Shown: piece by piece, positions 1-8,391 of the stretch
Layout of the letters: each line of letters opens with the position of its first letter
Numbering within the stretch: the stretch's first letter is position 1
The notes under the pieces: model-generated
The model's database searches: none
What the model saw: only the letters and a program-made list of their open reading frames with translations
What the model was told of the DNA's origin: nothing
Assembly: GCF_038096165.1 (NCBI RefSeq)
Contig: NZ_CP151076.1
Span: forward strand, 2,787,501 to 2,851,500
Reading direction: 5' to 3'
DNA: 64,000 nt
DNA from: Pseudomonas sp. G.S.17
GTDB lineage: Bacteria > Pseudomonadota > Gammaproteobacteria > Pseudomonadales > Pseudomonadaceae
Translations under genes and position numbers: made by a program

Positions 1-233
1 GGGAGGCTGCCCTTGCGCATCCAACGCAAAATCCATAGGTCTAGCATCGTCGCTCCACCTAGACCAAAGCACATGCCGAGCAAATGTAAACCTACAAGGA
101 GTGTCAGAACCTTCAGCTGTGGAAGTGGATCAGGCAATGGAACGCTGAGCGTAAGTGTGTCCGCCAGTAAGTGACTGCTGCTGGAGAGCGCAAGTAAGCC
201 GCCGACAATCATGAGAGACGTTCGTGTTTTCAT
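1..233 (-). CDS. Partial small membrane protein, family not named
   Basis: The gene starts at an ATG ending at 233 and runs off the left edge, so only the first 77 residues are visible. Residues 1-25 look like a signal or anchor segment (MKTRTSLMIVGG...LLAD). A second hydrophobic stretch around residues 42-62 carries the glycine-rich run GLHLLGMCFGLGG and is followed by a basic WMRKG turn. That is an integral membrane protein pattern, but I cannot name the family. No clear ribosome binding site precedes the start. The upstream non-coding stretch holds an inverted repeat at 302-329. Confidence 0.6.
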   Translation of the reverse strand, partial: MKTRTSLMIVGGLLALSSSSHLLADTLTLSVPLPDPLPQLKVLTLLVGLHLLGMCFGLGGATMLDLWILRWMRKGSL

Positions 234-301
234 TTATTACAATCTCAGGCTAGCGTTCTTATTTGAACGCGTGCGCAGTTTGTTTGCTGGAGAATAATGT
301 C

Positions 302-329
302 CTTGTATTCTCAACGTTATGGATACAAG
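302..329. repeat. Inverted repeat CTTGTAT-N14-ATACAAG
   Basis: Two perfect 7-base arms, 302-308 and 323-329, are separated by 14 bases and lie about 70-95 bases upstream of the leftward membrane-protein gene. The arrangement would suit a dimeric repressor or activator, but no regulator here can be tied to it and chance is possible. The rest of 234-498 shows nothing recognisable. Confidence 0.35.
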
Positions 330-498
330 TGATTGCCTTGAAAGGAAGTTAAAGCTTGCTCCGGCAAGATTCTAATAAAGTAGGCGGCTATCTGCGTCAT
401 TGCTGCTAACAGGATGATAAGTTTGAAACCAGCCACCGGATAAGTGAGCTTGGCGACGACAGCTTCACATCAGCAGCCAGCACGGCCGTGGACACTAC

Positions 499-1683
499 TC
501 AGGAAGGAACTGGTGCTTGAGCATCAATCAAATTCTGACTCTTTAGCTCCTCCCAGAACCCTGCCGGAATGCCAACTTTCATAGCTTGTACATTGGAAAC
601 TATCTGCCCTGTCGAACGTGCCCCCGAAATGATCGCGGACACTTGCGGATGTGCCGCTGCGAACTGCAAGGCGGCAGTATGGATGTCGATGCCATACCGG
701 CTGGCAATCGCCATGATTTGCCCGCGCTTTTCTACCGCACCGGCAGGTAGATCCAGGCTGAAGTTATATCGGCTGCGACCTCCCAGAAATCCATCATTGA
801 GCGGTGTTCCAACCATGACGCTGGTACCTTTTCTTCTTAACGCCGGAAACGTGCTGCGCAGCGCATCGCCGTGGTCAAGGAGGGAATATTGGCAGGCAAG
901 CAACACGACGTCGGGGGTCGGGTCATCACTGCTCAATGCGTGAACCACGGCATTCGGCGTATTGACTCCGAAGCCCCATGCCTTGATGAGTCCCTCATCA
1001 CGCATCTTTTCAAACTCAACCATTGCCCCGGTGCGCGCAATTCGATACGCCGCTTCCCATCCGCCTTCCAGTTCGGTGTTATCTGGCGAGATGTCATGGA
1101 TAAAAGCGATATCGATACGCGGTAGCCCCAGTCGCTGCAAGCTGTCTTCCACGGAACGACGCGCGCCTGCGGCGGTGTAGTCATACCGGTAATTGAAGGG
1201 CGCTGGTGACTTCCAGATGGCATGGTCCGCGCGCGGGCCCCCAGCGGCAGTCAATACCCGGCCCACCTTGGTGGAGACCACATAGTCATCTGGATCCTTG
1301 CCCCGCAGAAAGCGGCCTAGACGATATTCACTCAAGCCAAATCCGTAGAACGGCGACGTGTCGTAAAGCCTTACACCTGATCCCCACGCAGCCTGCAGAA
1401 CCATAGCCGCCTGCTCGTCGCTGATCGGAGCAAAGATATTGCCGATCTGCGTCCCGCCCATACCAAAGCGTTGAGGCGTCATGTATCTCATGGTATGCGA
1501 GGGCAAATTGAGGGGCAGGTCTGCGCGCACTAGCCGACCCTCAGTGCGCATCACGCTCCCGCGCTCTGTCAGCGAAGAGGACGCTGGGGCGTCCGCTGCC
1601 GAACGTGCGACACTCGATGCTGGCAGCCAGGCGGCCGCAACAGCACCAGCCGCCGAATAGGCAAGAAAATTTCGTCTGTCCAT
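499..1683 (-). CDS. Aldo/keto reductase with twin-arginine leader
   Basis: A 394-residue aldo/keto reductase of the D-threo-aldose (L-fucose) dehydrogenase / pyridoxal 4-dehydrogenase branch, expected to oxidise or reduce sugar-like aldehydes with NAD(P). The fold is marked by GMGGTQIGN near residue 70, the Tyr of YDTSPFYG, the Lys of VSTKVGR and the His of IAFIHD. The open frame extends to 1830, but the ATG at 1683 has GAGGAAA upstream and opens with MDRRNFLAYSAAGA, a twin-arginine signal followed by a hydrophobic alanine-rich stretch, so I use it. If that leader works, the enzyme is exported folded with its cofactor, which is unusual for this family. The divergent AraC gene starts 188 bases away and probably regulates it. 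Confidence 0.85.
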   Translation of the reverse strand: MDRRNFLAYSAAGAVAAAWLPASSVARSAADAPASSSLTERGSVMRTEGRLVRADLPLNLPSHTMRYMTPQRFGMGGTQIGNIFAPISDEQAAMVLQAAWGSGVRLYDTSPFYGFGLSEYRLGRFLRGKDPDDYVVSTKVGRVLTAAGGPRADHAIWKSPAPFNYRYDYTAAGARRSVEDSLQRLGLPRIDIAFIHDISPDNTELEGGWEAAYRIARTGAMVEFEKMRDEGLIKAWGFGVNTPNAVVHALSSDDPTPDVVLLACQYSLLDHGDALRSTFPALRRKGTSVMVGTPLNDGFLGGRSRYNFSLDLPAGAVEKRGQIMAIASRYGIDIHTAALQFAAAHPQVSAIISGARSTGQIVSNVQAMKVGIPAGFWEELKSQNLIDAQAPVPS

Positions 1684-1870
1684 CCCACTTTCCTCTCGCG
1701 ACTCAGGTTTCACGGGCTCATCGAAGCCAGTATTCGTACTACAAATTAGAGCAACCAGGCTTAGCCAAGTGACCCTGATTCGCCGTATTTTGTGCACAAT
1801 CCTGCCGATACGCTTGTGCGAGACACACATTCTCAGCAGACTCGAATATTCCGTTAACAGGATGCATGTG

Positions 1871-2866
1871 ATGACGAGCGCTTCCCTCTCGCAGTTCGGT
1901 TTCAGCCATATGCAATCCCTTAGCGTGCGCGAGCCCGTTCAGCCCAACGAGCGCCTCCAGGCACTCAGACGGCTTGTCGAAAAAGTCACTCTGCAGATTG
2001 GGTTGAACGAGGTTTGCACGACGTCGATTCCAGGCTTGACGTTTTATCGATTAGCCGAGCTGGGCACGCCCGCGTACTGCATCTATGAGCCTTGCGTGGC
2101 CATCATTCTGCAGGGCGCGAAGGAGATTACGTTCGGCGAGGAAGTCTGTGGGTTCGCGCAAGGCGCGTTTTTCGTCACGTCGGTCGATATACCGACACTG
2201 GCTCGCGTTACCGCGGCTAACAAGCAAACCCCTTATTTATCAGTCGTGTTGAAGCTCGATTTTTCCATGCTCAATGAGGTGATCCTGACCCTGGAACCGC
2301 TAAAGCAGGAACTGGCTACTGAGCTGCGGGGCTTCGTATCCGGTGTGGCGACGGTTGAGATGCTCGATGCGTTCGCTCGACTCTCTGCGCTGATCGAGCG
2401 GCCGCTTGAAGCAAGCTTGATGTCGGGCCTTATCATGCGGGAGATATGCGTCAGGCTACTGCTCAGTGAAGCGGGGCCTTTGTTGCGCAGCGTCACTCGC
2501 GATGGCTACCGAGACAGGGGCATCGTGAGAGCCATTGAGTGGTTGAAATTTCACTACGACAAGCCGCTGCACGTGGCCGAGCTCGCCGAGCGATCAGGTA
2601 TGGCCAGTTCTACTCTGCATCACAACTTTCGCAAGCTGACTGGCACCAGCCCCGTTCAATATCAAAAATCGTTACGCCTGCAAGCCGCGCGCAGCTTGAT
2701 GTTGATCGATAGGGTAGACGTGAACACCGCCGCGCTGCGGGTAGGCTATGAAAGCGTGGCCCAGTTCAGCCGCGAATATACCCGACGTTTCGGATCCCCA
2801 CCCTCGAGAGACATCAAGCACGCCCGGGAAAATGGTGGCCGGCTCGACTCGCCGCACCACGCGTGA
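1871..2866 (+). CDS. AraC-family transcriptional regulator
   Basis: About 331 residues. The N-terminal part is an AraC_N-type cupin-like sensor domain (PAYCIYEPCVAIILQGAKE region). The last 100 residues carry two helix-turn-helix motifs, with typical wording LAERSGMASSTLHHNFRKLTG and AALRVGYESVAQFSREYTRRFG. Several starts are possible. I prefer the ATG at 1871, which has CAGGA upstream, over 1862 or the longer frame from 1769. It is divergent from the aldo/keto reductase, whose coding start is at 1683, so it most likely controls that gene and itself. The inducer cannot be read from sequence. Confidence 0.85.
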   Translation: MTSASLSQFGFSHMQSLSVREPVQPNERLQALRRLVEKVTLQIGLNEVCTTSIPGLTFYRLAELGTPAYCIYEPCVAIILQGAKEITFGEEVCGFAQGAFFVTSVDIPTLARVTAANKQTPYLSVVLKLDFSMLNEVILTLEPLKQELATELRGFVSGVATVEMLDAFARLSALIERPLEASLMSGLIMREICVRLLLSEAGPLLRSVTRDGYRDRGIVRAIEWLKFHYDKPLHVAELAERSGMASSTLHHNFRKLTGTSPVQYQKSLRLQAARSLMLIDRVDVNTAALRVGYESVAQFSREYTRRFGSPPSRDIKHARENGGRLDSPHHA

Positions 2867-3395
2867 TGCGAGTATGCAAGACGACGTTGAGAAACAATCA
2901 GTGACCTCGTCCATGACCTCGCCCTTGAGGATTTTTGGGCCGATAGCGTTTCTGCAGGTCAACCGGGAATTGCATCCGGGCTTGACCAGAAACACATCAA
3001 CCCAGCATGCCTGCGAATGACCGGAGATCCTTAGCGAATTATTTAGGACAGTTGACTGAAATCCCCCATGGCTTCGCGCGAAGAGGGCACTTTGATACTA
3101 TGCTCAGTGCCACTGCAGGCAATGTTCTGGTTTCAATTTTCGGCCGAGTCGTTGCCAGCAACCCTATGCTGGCAAGACAGTAGGTCGGTGGACTTCAGGC
3201 TTTTTCAAAGGCAATGCGCAACAGCCCTCGCTCGCGCCATACAGGGAGATGCCCAATGCATGCGCCAAACCTCACAGGGTCGACGATCTCCAATCTGCAA
3301 GTCGACTGCGCCAACCAGGCCTAGCAGTCGATCCAGGCTGTTGGCAGGTGCAGGTGGATTACTGTTAGTCAATCCCAAGCACGATGGAGAACAGC
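2867..3395. other. Non-coding stretch with a perfect hairpin
   Basis: No convincing gene lies in these 529 bases; open frames here lack family features and ribosome binding sites. A perfect hairpin sits at 3152-3175: arms TTGCCAGCA and TGCTGGCAA with a 6-base loop. There is no T-run on either side, so it is not a standard terminator. It could be an operator or RNA element upstream of the binding protein at 3396. Confidence 0.5.
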
Positions 3396-4496
3396 ATGAA
3401 CACTAAACCGACCCACAAAATCTTGTGGCGCTTCGCCGGCTGCGTGACCGGGCTGGCGATGGTTGCTGCCAATCCAGCCCAGGCTGCCGATGGCGGCATT
3501 GCCGTCGACCCCACCGCAAGTCATAGCATTGCTTTCAGCAACTCCTACGCGGGCAGCGATTTCCGCAAGGTGATGGTGCGCAACTGGCAGGAGATTGCGG
3601 TCCAGGCGCAAAAGGATGGCTTGATCCGGGAGGCCCCGGTGGTCAGCGCGAATAACTCGGCATCGGAACAGGCGGCCCATATCCAGGACATGATCGTCAA
3701 GGGCGTCAACGCCATCGTCATCCTGGCCGCGTCCGACACAGCCCTCAACGGGGTGATCCGCGATGCCTGCAACGCTGGCATCGTGGTGGTCGTCATGGCC
3801 AGCCTGGTCACCGAAAGCTGCGCCTATACCGTGGACTACAATTGGTCCGCCATGGGCCGCGTGGAAATGGATTACGTCGCCGAGCGCCTCAAGGGGAACG
3901 GAACGCTGCTGGAGATCCGCGGCATTGCTGGCGATGCCACCGATAAAAACATCAGCGACGGCATTCGCAAGGCCGCCAGCGACTATCCGGGCCTGAGGTT
4001 CGCCAGAACCGTTTACGGGAACTGGACGGCTTCCGTCGCACGCAAGGAGGTGGCGCTGGCGCTGCCGTCGCTGCCCAGCATTGATGCCGTCGCTACTCAG
4101 GGGGGCGACGGTTATGGCGCGGCCATGGCGTTCAAGGCGGCGGGACGCCCTTTGCCGATCATCGTGATGGGGAACCGTCAGGACGAACTCGCCCTGTGGA
4201 AACAGGAACGCGATGCCAATGGCTACGAGACCGTCTCGGTCTCCGCCTCCCCGAGCGTCTCCCAGGTGGGTTTCTGGGTGGCCCAGCAGATTCTGGCGGG
4301 CAAGCAAGTGCCTAAGTTCGTCGAGGTGCCGCTGGTACGCATCGATGCGAAAGACCTGGACGCCTGGCTCGCCACGATGCCCGTGGGCGGAGCCGCCAAT
4401 CCTTTCTACAGCCAGGCTTCCGTTGCGGCGATGATCGACGCGGCCATCAACAACACGGTGCCGCCGGCGCCTTTGCCGGAGGTTATGAAGCAGTAG
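3396..4496 (+). CDS. Periplasmic sugar-binding-type protein, probable co-sensor
   Basis: A 366-residue type I periplasmic binding protein of the ribose/galactose-binding class (Peripla_BP_4-like). A cleavable signal peptide ends near ANPAQAADGG. Family features are the repeated Rossmann-like lobes, with MIVKGVNAIVILAASDTALNGV in the first and IDAVATQGGDGYGAAMAF in the second. The ATG at 3396 has GGAG six bases upstream and is preferred to 3384. No ABC permease or ATPase is nearby. The next gene, 24 bases on in the same direction, is a hybrid histidine kinase with a periplasmic domain. This matches the TorT-TorS and LuxP-LuxQ arrangement, so the likely role is ligand sensing rather than transport. 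The ligand is unknown. Confidence 0.85.
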   Translation: MNTKPTHKILWRFAGCVTGLAMVAANPAQAADGGIAVDPTASHSIAFSNSYAGSDFRKVMVRNWQEIAVQAQKDGLIREAPVVSANNSASEQAAHIQDMIVKGVNAIVILAASDTALNGVIRDACNAGIVVVVMASLVTESCAYTVDYNWSAMGRVEMDYVAERLKGNGTLLEIRGIAGDATDKNISDGIRKAASDYPGLRFARTVYGNWTASVARKEVALALPSLPSIDAVATQGGDGYGAAMAFKAAGRPLPIIVMGNRQDELALWKQERDANGYETVSVSASPSVSQVGFWVAQQILAGKQVPKFVEVPLVRIDAKDLDAWLATMPVGGAANPFYSQASVAAMIDAAINNTVPPAPLPEVMKQ

Positions 4497-4520
4497 CGGC
4501 GGGCGGGGATGCGAGGCGCC

Positions 4521-7500
4521 ATGTTGACATTCAAACCCGTCAGGGACAGGCCCATTGCCGTCAAAACTGGCCTGGCGGTCGCCGCACTGGTGTTCCTGAT
4601 GCTGGCGGTATCGCTAGTGAACCTCTACGGCCTGCGAGGCATGGTCCGTGCAGTGGATTCCGCCAGCCATTCCGCGGAAATTCTGGCGTCGGTCAACGGG
4701 GCCACCGGGCGGGTGGAAAATTTTATCGCCACCCGCGACCAGGAAAGCCTGTTCCAGGCCGAAGGCATGGTGGCGACGGCCATCGCCGGCCTCAGTGCCA
4801 TTCCGGTGGCTGAGGCAGAATCGCTCAAAGGCAGTCTGGAGAGGCTCGCCGCAGCTATCGCCGCCTTGCGGGCGGCGACCCTGACCATGGATGGCGAAAC
4901 GGAGAACATGACAGCCCACTACGGCCGGATGCGAGAGGCGACGATCCTCGTCGAACAGGGCATCGCCGATGGGCTGAAGGACCTGGGTTCCCGCGCCGCT
5001 GATCACAAGGCGCGGGTGAGCAACATCGAAAACGCCCATCGCATCCTGGATATCCTCCACAACAGCGAACGGATCATCACCGCCAATGTGGCCAAGACAC
5101 TGGTGACCGGCGATGGGGCGGCCGCCACTGCAGCGCGGAACGCCTGCGCGGCTCTCCCGCCCGTGGTCGAGCAATTGCGTGAGGTGATGGGGACGCCGCA
5201 GGAAGGAGCGATCCTGGATCTGTTGGCGACGGCGGTCGCTGCTGCCAGCCTGGCGGTCGAGCACCTTGGCGAGCCGTCCAAACACCGGGAAAGTGAGGCT
5301 TTGCGGCATCTCGCCGCCGTCGGGGATGTGGCCGAGCGCCTCGATGCGATGCTGGATGAAGTGGACGAGCACGTTGCCCGTGACGCAAATGACATTCAGG
5401 CAGCAACCGGTTTGCTGAACAATGCAGCCGCGTTGTCCAAGCGTTTCGCCGAGCGCGTTGCCACTCTGGAGGCACAGACCTTGTCGTTCCGCCTGTCGCC
5501 GTCGGCCGAGGTCGCAGGTTCTGTCGGCAACATCCTGGACGAGCTCACCCGTCTCTCTCGTGTTCTCCCTTCGACCGTGGGGCAGCAAGCCAACGCTACG
5601 CCCTTGACTGTCAACGATCAGATTGCCGGCTACCGGGCAGCATTCGCCAGATTCCATCAGGCGAGCAACTCCTTGAGCGGCGCGCGCGACCAGGTTCGCA
5701 ACGAGGCACGGAGCGCCGGCCTGTTGGTTGCGCGCTTCGCTGGCGAAGCGCGCTCCGACGCCTTGGTCCACAATGATCGCGGCATGCTTGCAACGGTGGT
5801 CGCGGGTGCCGTCGCCATCCTGCTAGCCGGCGCCATCGCCTGGAGCACATCGCGGTTTATCGCGCAGCCCATCGTGGCCCTGGCCTCGGTCATGCGCCGG
5901 CTTGCGGCCGGCGACCTGAACGCCGAGATCGCCAGCGCCGGACGCGGCGACGAGATTGGGATCATGACCCGCGCGGTACGGGTGTTCCAGGAGAATGCCC
6001 TGCGCATCCGGGTGCTGGAGGCCGAGGCCGAAGCCGAACGACAGCAAGTCCAGGCCTCTTTGGAAAGAATGGTCGCCGAACGGACCGACACGCTGCACCA
6101 GCAGACCGAGGTGCTGGAGGCGCAGGCCGTCGAACTCATTCAGGCGCGCAACCAGGCCGAGACGGCCAACCAGGCAAAGAGCGATTTCGTTGCCACGGTC
6201 AGCCACGAACTGCGCACTCCTCTGACGCTCATTCTCGCCCCCCTGGAACAGCTCTCGGCGGCGACCATCCCGCCGGCGGACTGGCGAGTGCAAATCGACC
6301 GCGCCCAACGCAACGCGCTACGCTTGATGAACCGGGTGAACGACATCCTCGATTTCTCCAAGGCCGAAGCGGGTAAGTTTGAGCTGTGTCCGGCGCCAAT
6401 TGACTTGAACCAGGCGGTTGGTGTGCTGGCCGAGGATGCCGCCATGGTGGCCAAGGGCAAAGGCTGCACTTTAACCTGCAGCATCGATCCCGCGCTCGGC
6501 ACGGTTTTCCTGGACCCCCGACATTTCGAGAAAATTCTTCTCAACCTGGTGAGCAATGCCATCAAGTTCACGCCCGCTGGCGGCACCGTGCACCTGGCAG
6601 TAACTCCCCTTGATGGCGAGCGATTTGAACTCGCGGTGCAAGACTCGGGGATTGGCATTGCGCCAGACAAACTGCCGCTGCTGTTCCAGCGTTTTTCCCA
6701 GATCGACAATTCCGCCACGCGCCACTACAGCGGCACAGGCATCGGTCTCGCCCTGGTCAAGGATCTGGTCGAACTGATGGGCGGCGAAGTCGGCGTCAAC
6801 AGCGAGCCCGGACGGGGGTCGTGCTTCTTTGTTCGATTTCCGCTGGGGGCTGAGCAAAACACCTTGCCGACCGAAGCCAGCAATATGCACGAGCGATTGT
6901 CACCGAGCACGACCGAGCAGCGCCACCTGCGTTTCGACGACGGCCGCCACGGCAGTAGCAACGACCGAGCTTCGACGGAAGGCGCAGACGACGGGCAGCA
7001 CCAGCATCCGGAACGCGCCTTGCAGTCCAGGGTGCTGGTGGTAGACGACAGCCCGGAAATGCTTGGCTACCTCAGCGAACTTTTGCACGACGACTACATC
7101 GTCGCCACCGCCGCTGATGGAGAGCAGGCCTGGGCACTGCTGCAGCGTCGACCAATCGATGTTGTCGTCTCGGATGTGATGATGCCGGAGCTCGACGGCT
7201 TTGGCCTGACAGCCAGAATCAAAGCCAGCGCCGGTTTTGCCCATTTACCCGTGATCCTGCTGACCGCCCGCGGCGGCAGCGAGGCCTGCGTCTCCGGGCT
7301 GGAGAGTGGCGCCGATGACTATATCGCCAAACCCTTCTCGCCGCTGGAGCTCAAGGCTCGCGTACGCGCGGCGATACGCATGAGCCAGGTGCAAACCGAA
7401 CTGCATGCAAAATCCCGTCAGGCGGGCATGGCCGAAATCGCCACGACTGTGCTTCATAACGTCGGCAACGTCCTCAACAGCGTGAACGTATCGGCAGAAC

Positions 7501-8240
7501 TGGTCAGCAACCAGATGCGCACTTCCAAAGCCCAGGGGCTGGGCAAGGTGGTTCAGCTGATGAACGAACACGTCAATGACCTGAGCGACTTTCTCACCAC
7601 AGACCATAGAGGAAAGATGCTGCCCGGCTACTTGCTCAAGCTGACGGAGGTGGTGACGGCAGAGCAACAGGGCATCATTGAAGAACTCGAGCGACTCACC
7701 AAGGGCATTGACCACATCAAAACCATCGTCGCTGCCCAGCAGTCCTATGCCGTTACCGTCAGTGTCGTCGAAACAGTGCCGGTCCCAGAGTTAATCGATG
7801 ATGCCTTACGCATGAGTGCCGGATCACTGGCCCGCCAGGAGGTGACGGTGGTCAGGGAAATTGCCGACTTGCCCCTGCTGTCGCTGGACCGGCACCGGGT
7901 GCTGCTGATTCTGGTGAACCTGATCAGCAACGCCAGGCAGGCGTTGGACGGCGTGGTCGATCGCAGCCCGTGCATCACGTTCGGCGCCTTCCTCGCTGAC
8001 GGATCAGTACTGCGTATTACGGTGGCCGACAACGGCAATGGGATTGCGCCAGAGCACATGGCGAGTATCTTTTCGCATGGCTTCACTACTCGCAAAGACG
8101 GTCACGGTTTCGGCCTGCACAGCTGCGCGCTCGCCGCGCAGGAAATGGGTGGCAGCTTGACCGTGCACAGCAACGGGTCGGGACAGGGCGCGACCTTCAC
8201 CCTCGATATCCCTCTTGATGCTCCGCAGAATAAGCGATGA
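4521..8240 (+). CDS. Membrane hybrid histidine kinase with two kinase cores
   Basis: A 1239-residue sensor kinase. Order from the N-terminus: TM1 (about 14-38), a long mostly helical periplasmic domain (40-420, TorS-like in character), TM2 (422-445), HAMP and coiled coil (446-545), HisKA with SHELRTP at His562, a first ATPase domain (N-box near 672), and a receiver with phospho-acceptor Asp885 in VVSDVMMPELDG. A second phospho-acceptor-like helix follows, TTVLHNVGNVLNS with His979, then a second ATPase domain (NLISNARQAL near 1130, GHGFGLHS). The ATG at 4521 has GAGG at proper spacing; 4509 also lies in frame. It follows the periplasmic binding protein and is probably co-transcribed and paired with it. 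No Hpt domain or separate response regulator is adjacent, so the output is unknown. Confidence 0.88.
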   Translation: MLTFKPVRDRPIAVKTGLAVAALVFLMLAVSLVNLYGLRGMVRAVDSASHSAEILASVNGATGRVENFIATRDQESLFQAEGMVATAIAGLSAIPVAEAESLKGSLERLAAAIAALRAATLTMDGETENMTAHYGRMREATILVEQGIADGLKDLGSRAADHKARVSNIENAHRILDILHNSERIITANVAKTLVTGDGAAATAARNACAALPPVVEQLREVMGTPQEGAILDLLATAVAAASLAVEHLGEPSKHRESEALRHLAAVGDVAERLDAMLDEVDEHVARDANDIQAATGLLNNAAALSKRFAERVATLEAQTLSFRLSPSAEVAGSVGNILDELTRLSRVLPSTVGQQANATPLTVNDQIAGYRAAFARFHQASNSLSGARDQVRNEARSAGLLVARFAGEARSDALVHNDRGMLATVVAGAVAILLAGAIAWSTSRFIAQPIVALASVMRRLAAGDLNAEIASAGRGDEIGIMTRAVRVFQENALRIRVLEAEAEAERQQVQASLERMVAERTDTLHQQTEVLEAQAVELIQARNQAETANQAKSDFVATVSHELRTPLTLILAPLEQLSAATIPPADWRVQIDRAQRNALRLMNRVNDILDFSKAEAGKFELCPAPIDLNQAVGVLAEDAAMVAKGKGCTLTCSIDPALGTVFLDPRHFEKILLNLVSNAIKFTPAGGTVHLAVTPLDGERFELAVQDSGIGIAPDKLPLLFQRFSQIDNSATRHYSGTGIGLALVKDLVELMGGEVGVNSEPGRGSCFFVRFPLGAEQNTLPTEASNMHERLSPSTTEQRHLRFDDGRHGSSNDRASTEGADDGQHQHPERALQSRVLVVDDSPEMLGYLSELLHDDYIVATAADGEQAWALLQRRPIDVVVSDVMMPELDGFGLTARIKASAGFAHLPVILLTARGGSEACVSGLESGADDYIAKPFSPLELKARVRAAIRMSQVQTELHAKSRQAGMAEIATTVLHNVGNVLNSVNVSAELVSNQMRTSKAQGLGKVVQLMNEHVNDLSDFLTTDHRGKMLPGYLLKLTEVVTAEQQGIIEELERLTKGIDHIKTIVAAQQSYAVTVSVVETVPVPELIDDALRMSAGSLARQEVTVVREIADLPLLSLDRHRVLLILVNLISNARQALDGVVDRSPCITFGAFLADGSVLRITVADNGNGIAPEHMASIFSHGFTTRKDGHGFGLHSCALAAQEMGGSLTVHSNGSGQGATFTLDIPLDAPQNKR

Positions 8241-8391
8241 ACACCGGGCCGGCGCAGTTCGGCGACACTCTGACGGGTGCGGCTGCGGTAACTTGCGAGC
8301 TGTATTCGGCCAACCGGCAGGTCATTGCTCGGCGGTGTCGGCACGTTGTCGGTTGGGATACGGAAAAGTAAGGCGTCCTGATATGGGTGCC

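Noticed and set aside
3068..3406. 112-codon open frame before the binding-protein gene
   Set aside because: No family features, no ribosome binding site, and it overlaps the binding-protein start; treated as chance.
3369..4307. Long antisense frame opposite the binding-protein gene
   Set aside because: Mirror of a high-GC coding frame; low-complexity His/Asp/Gly-rich translation without a recognisable domain.
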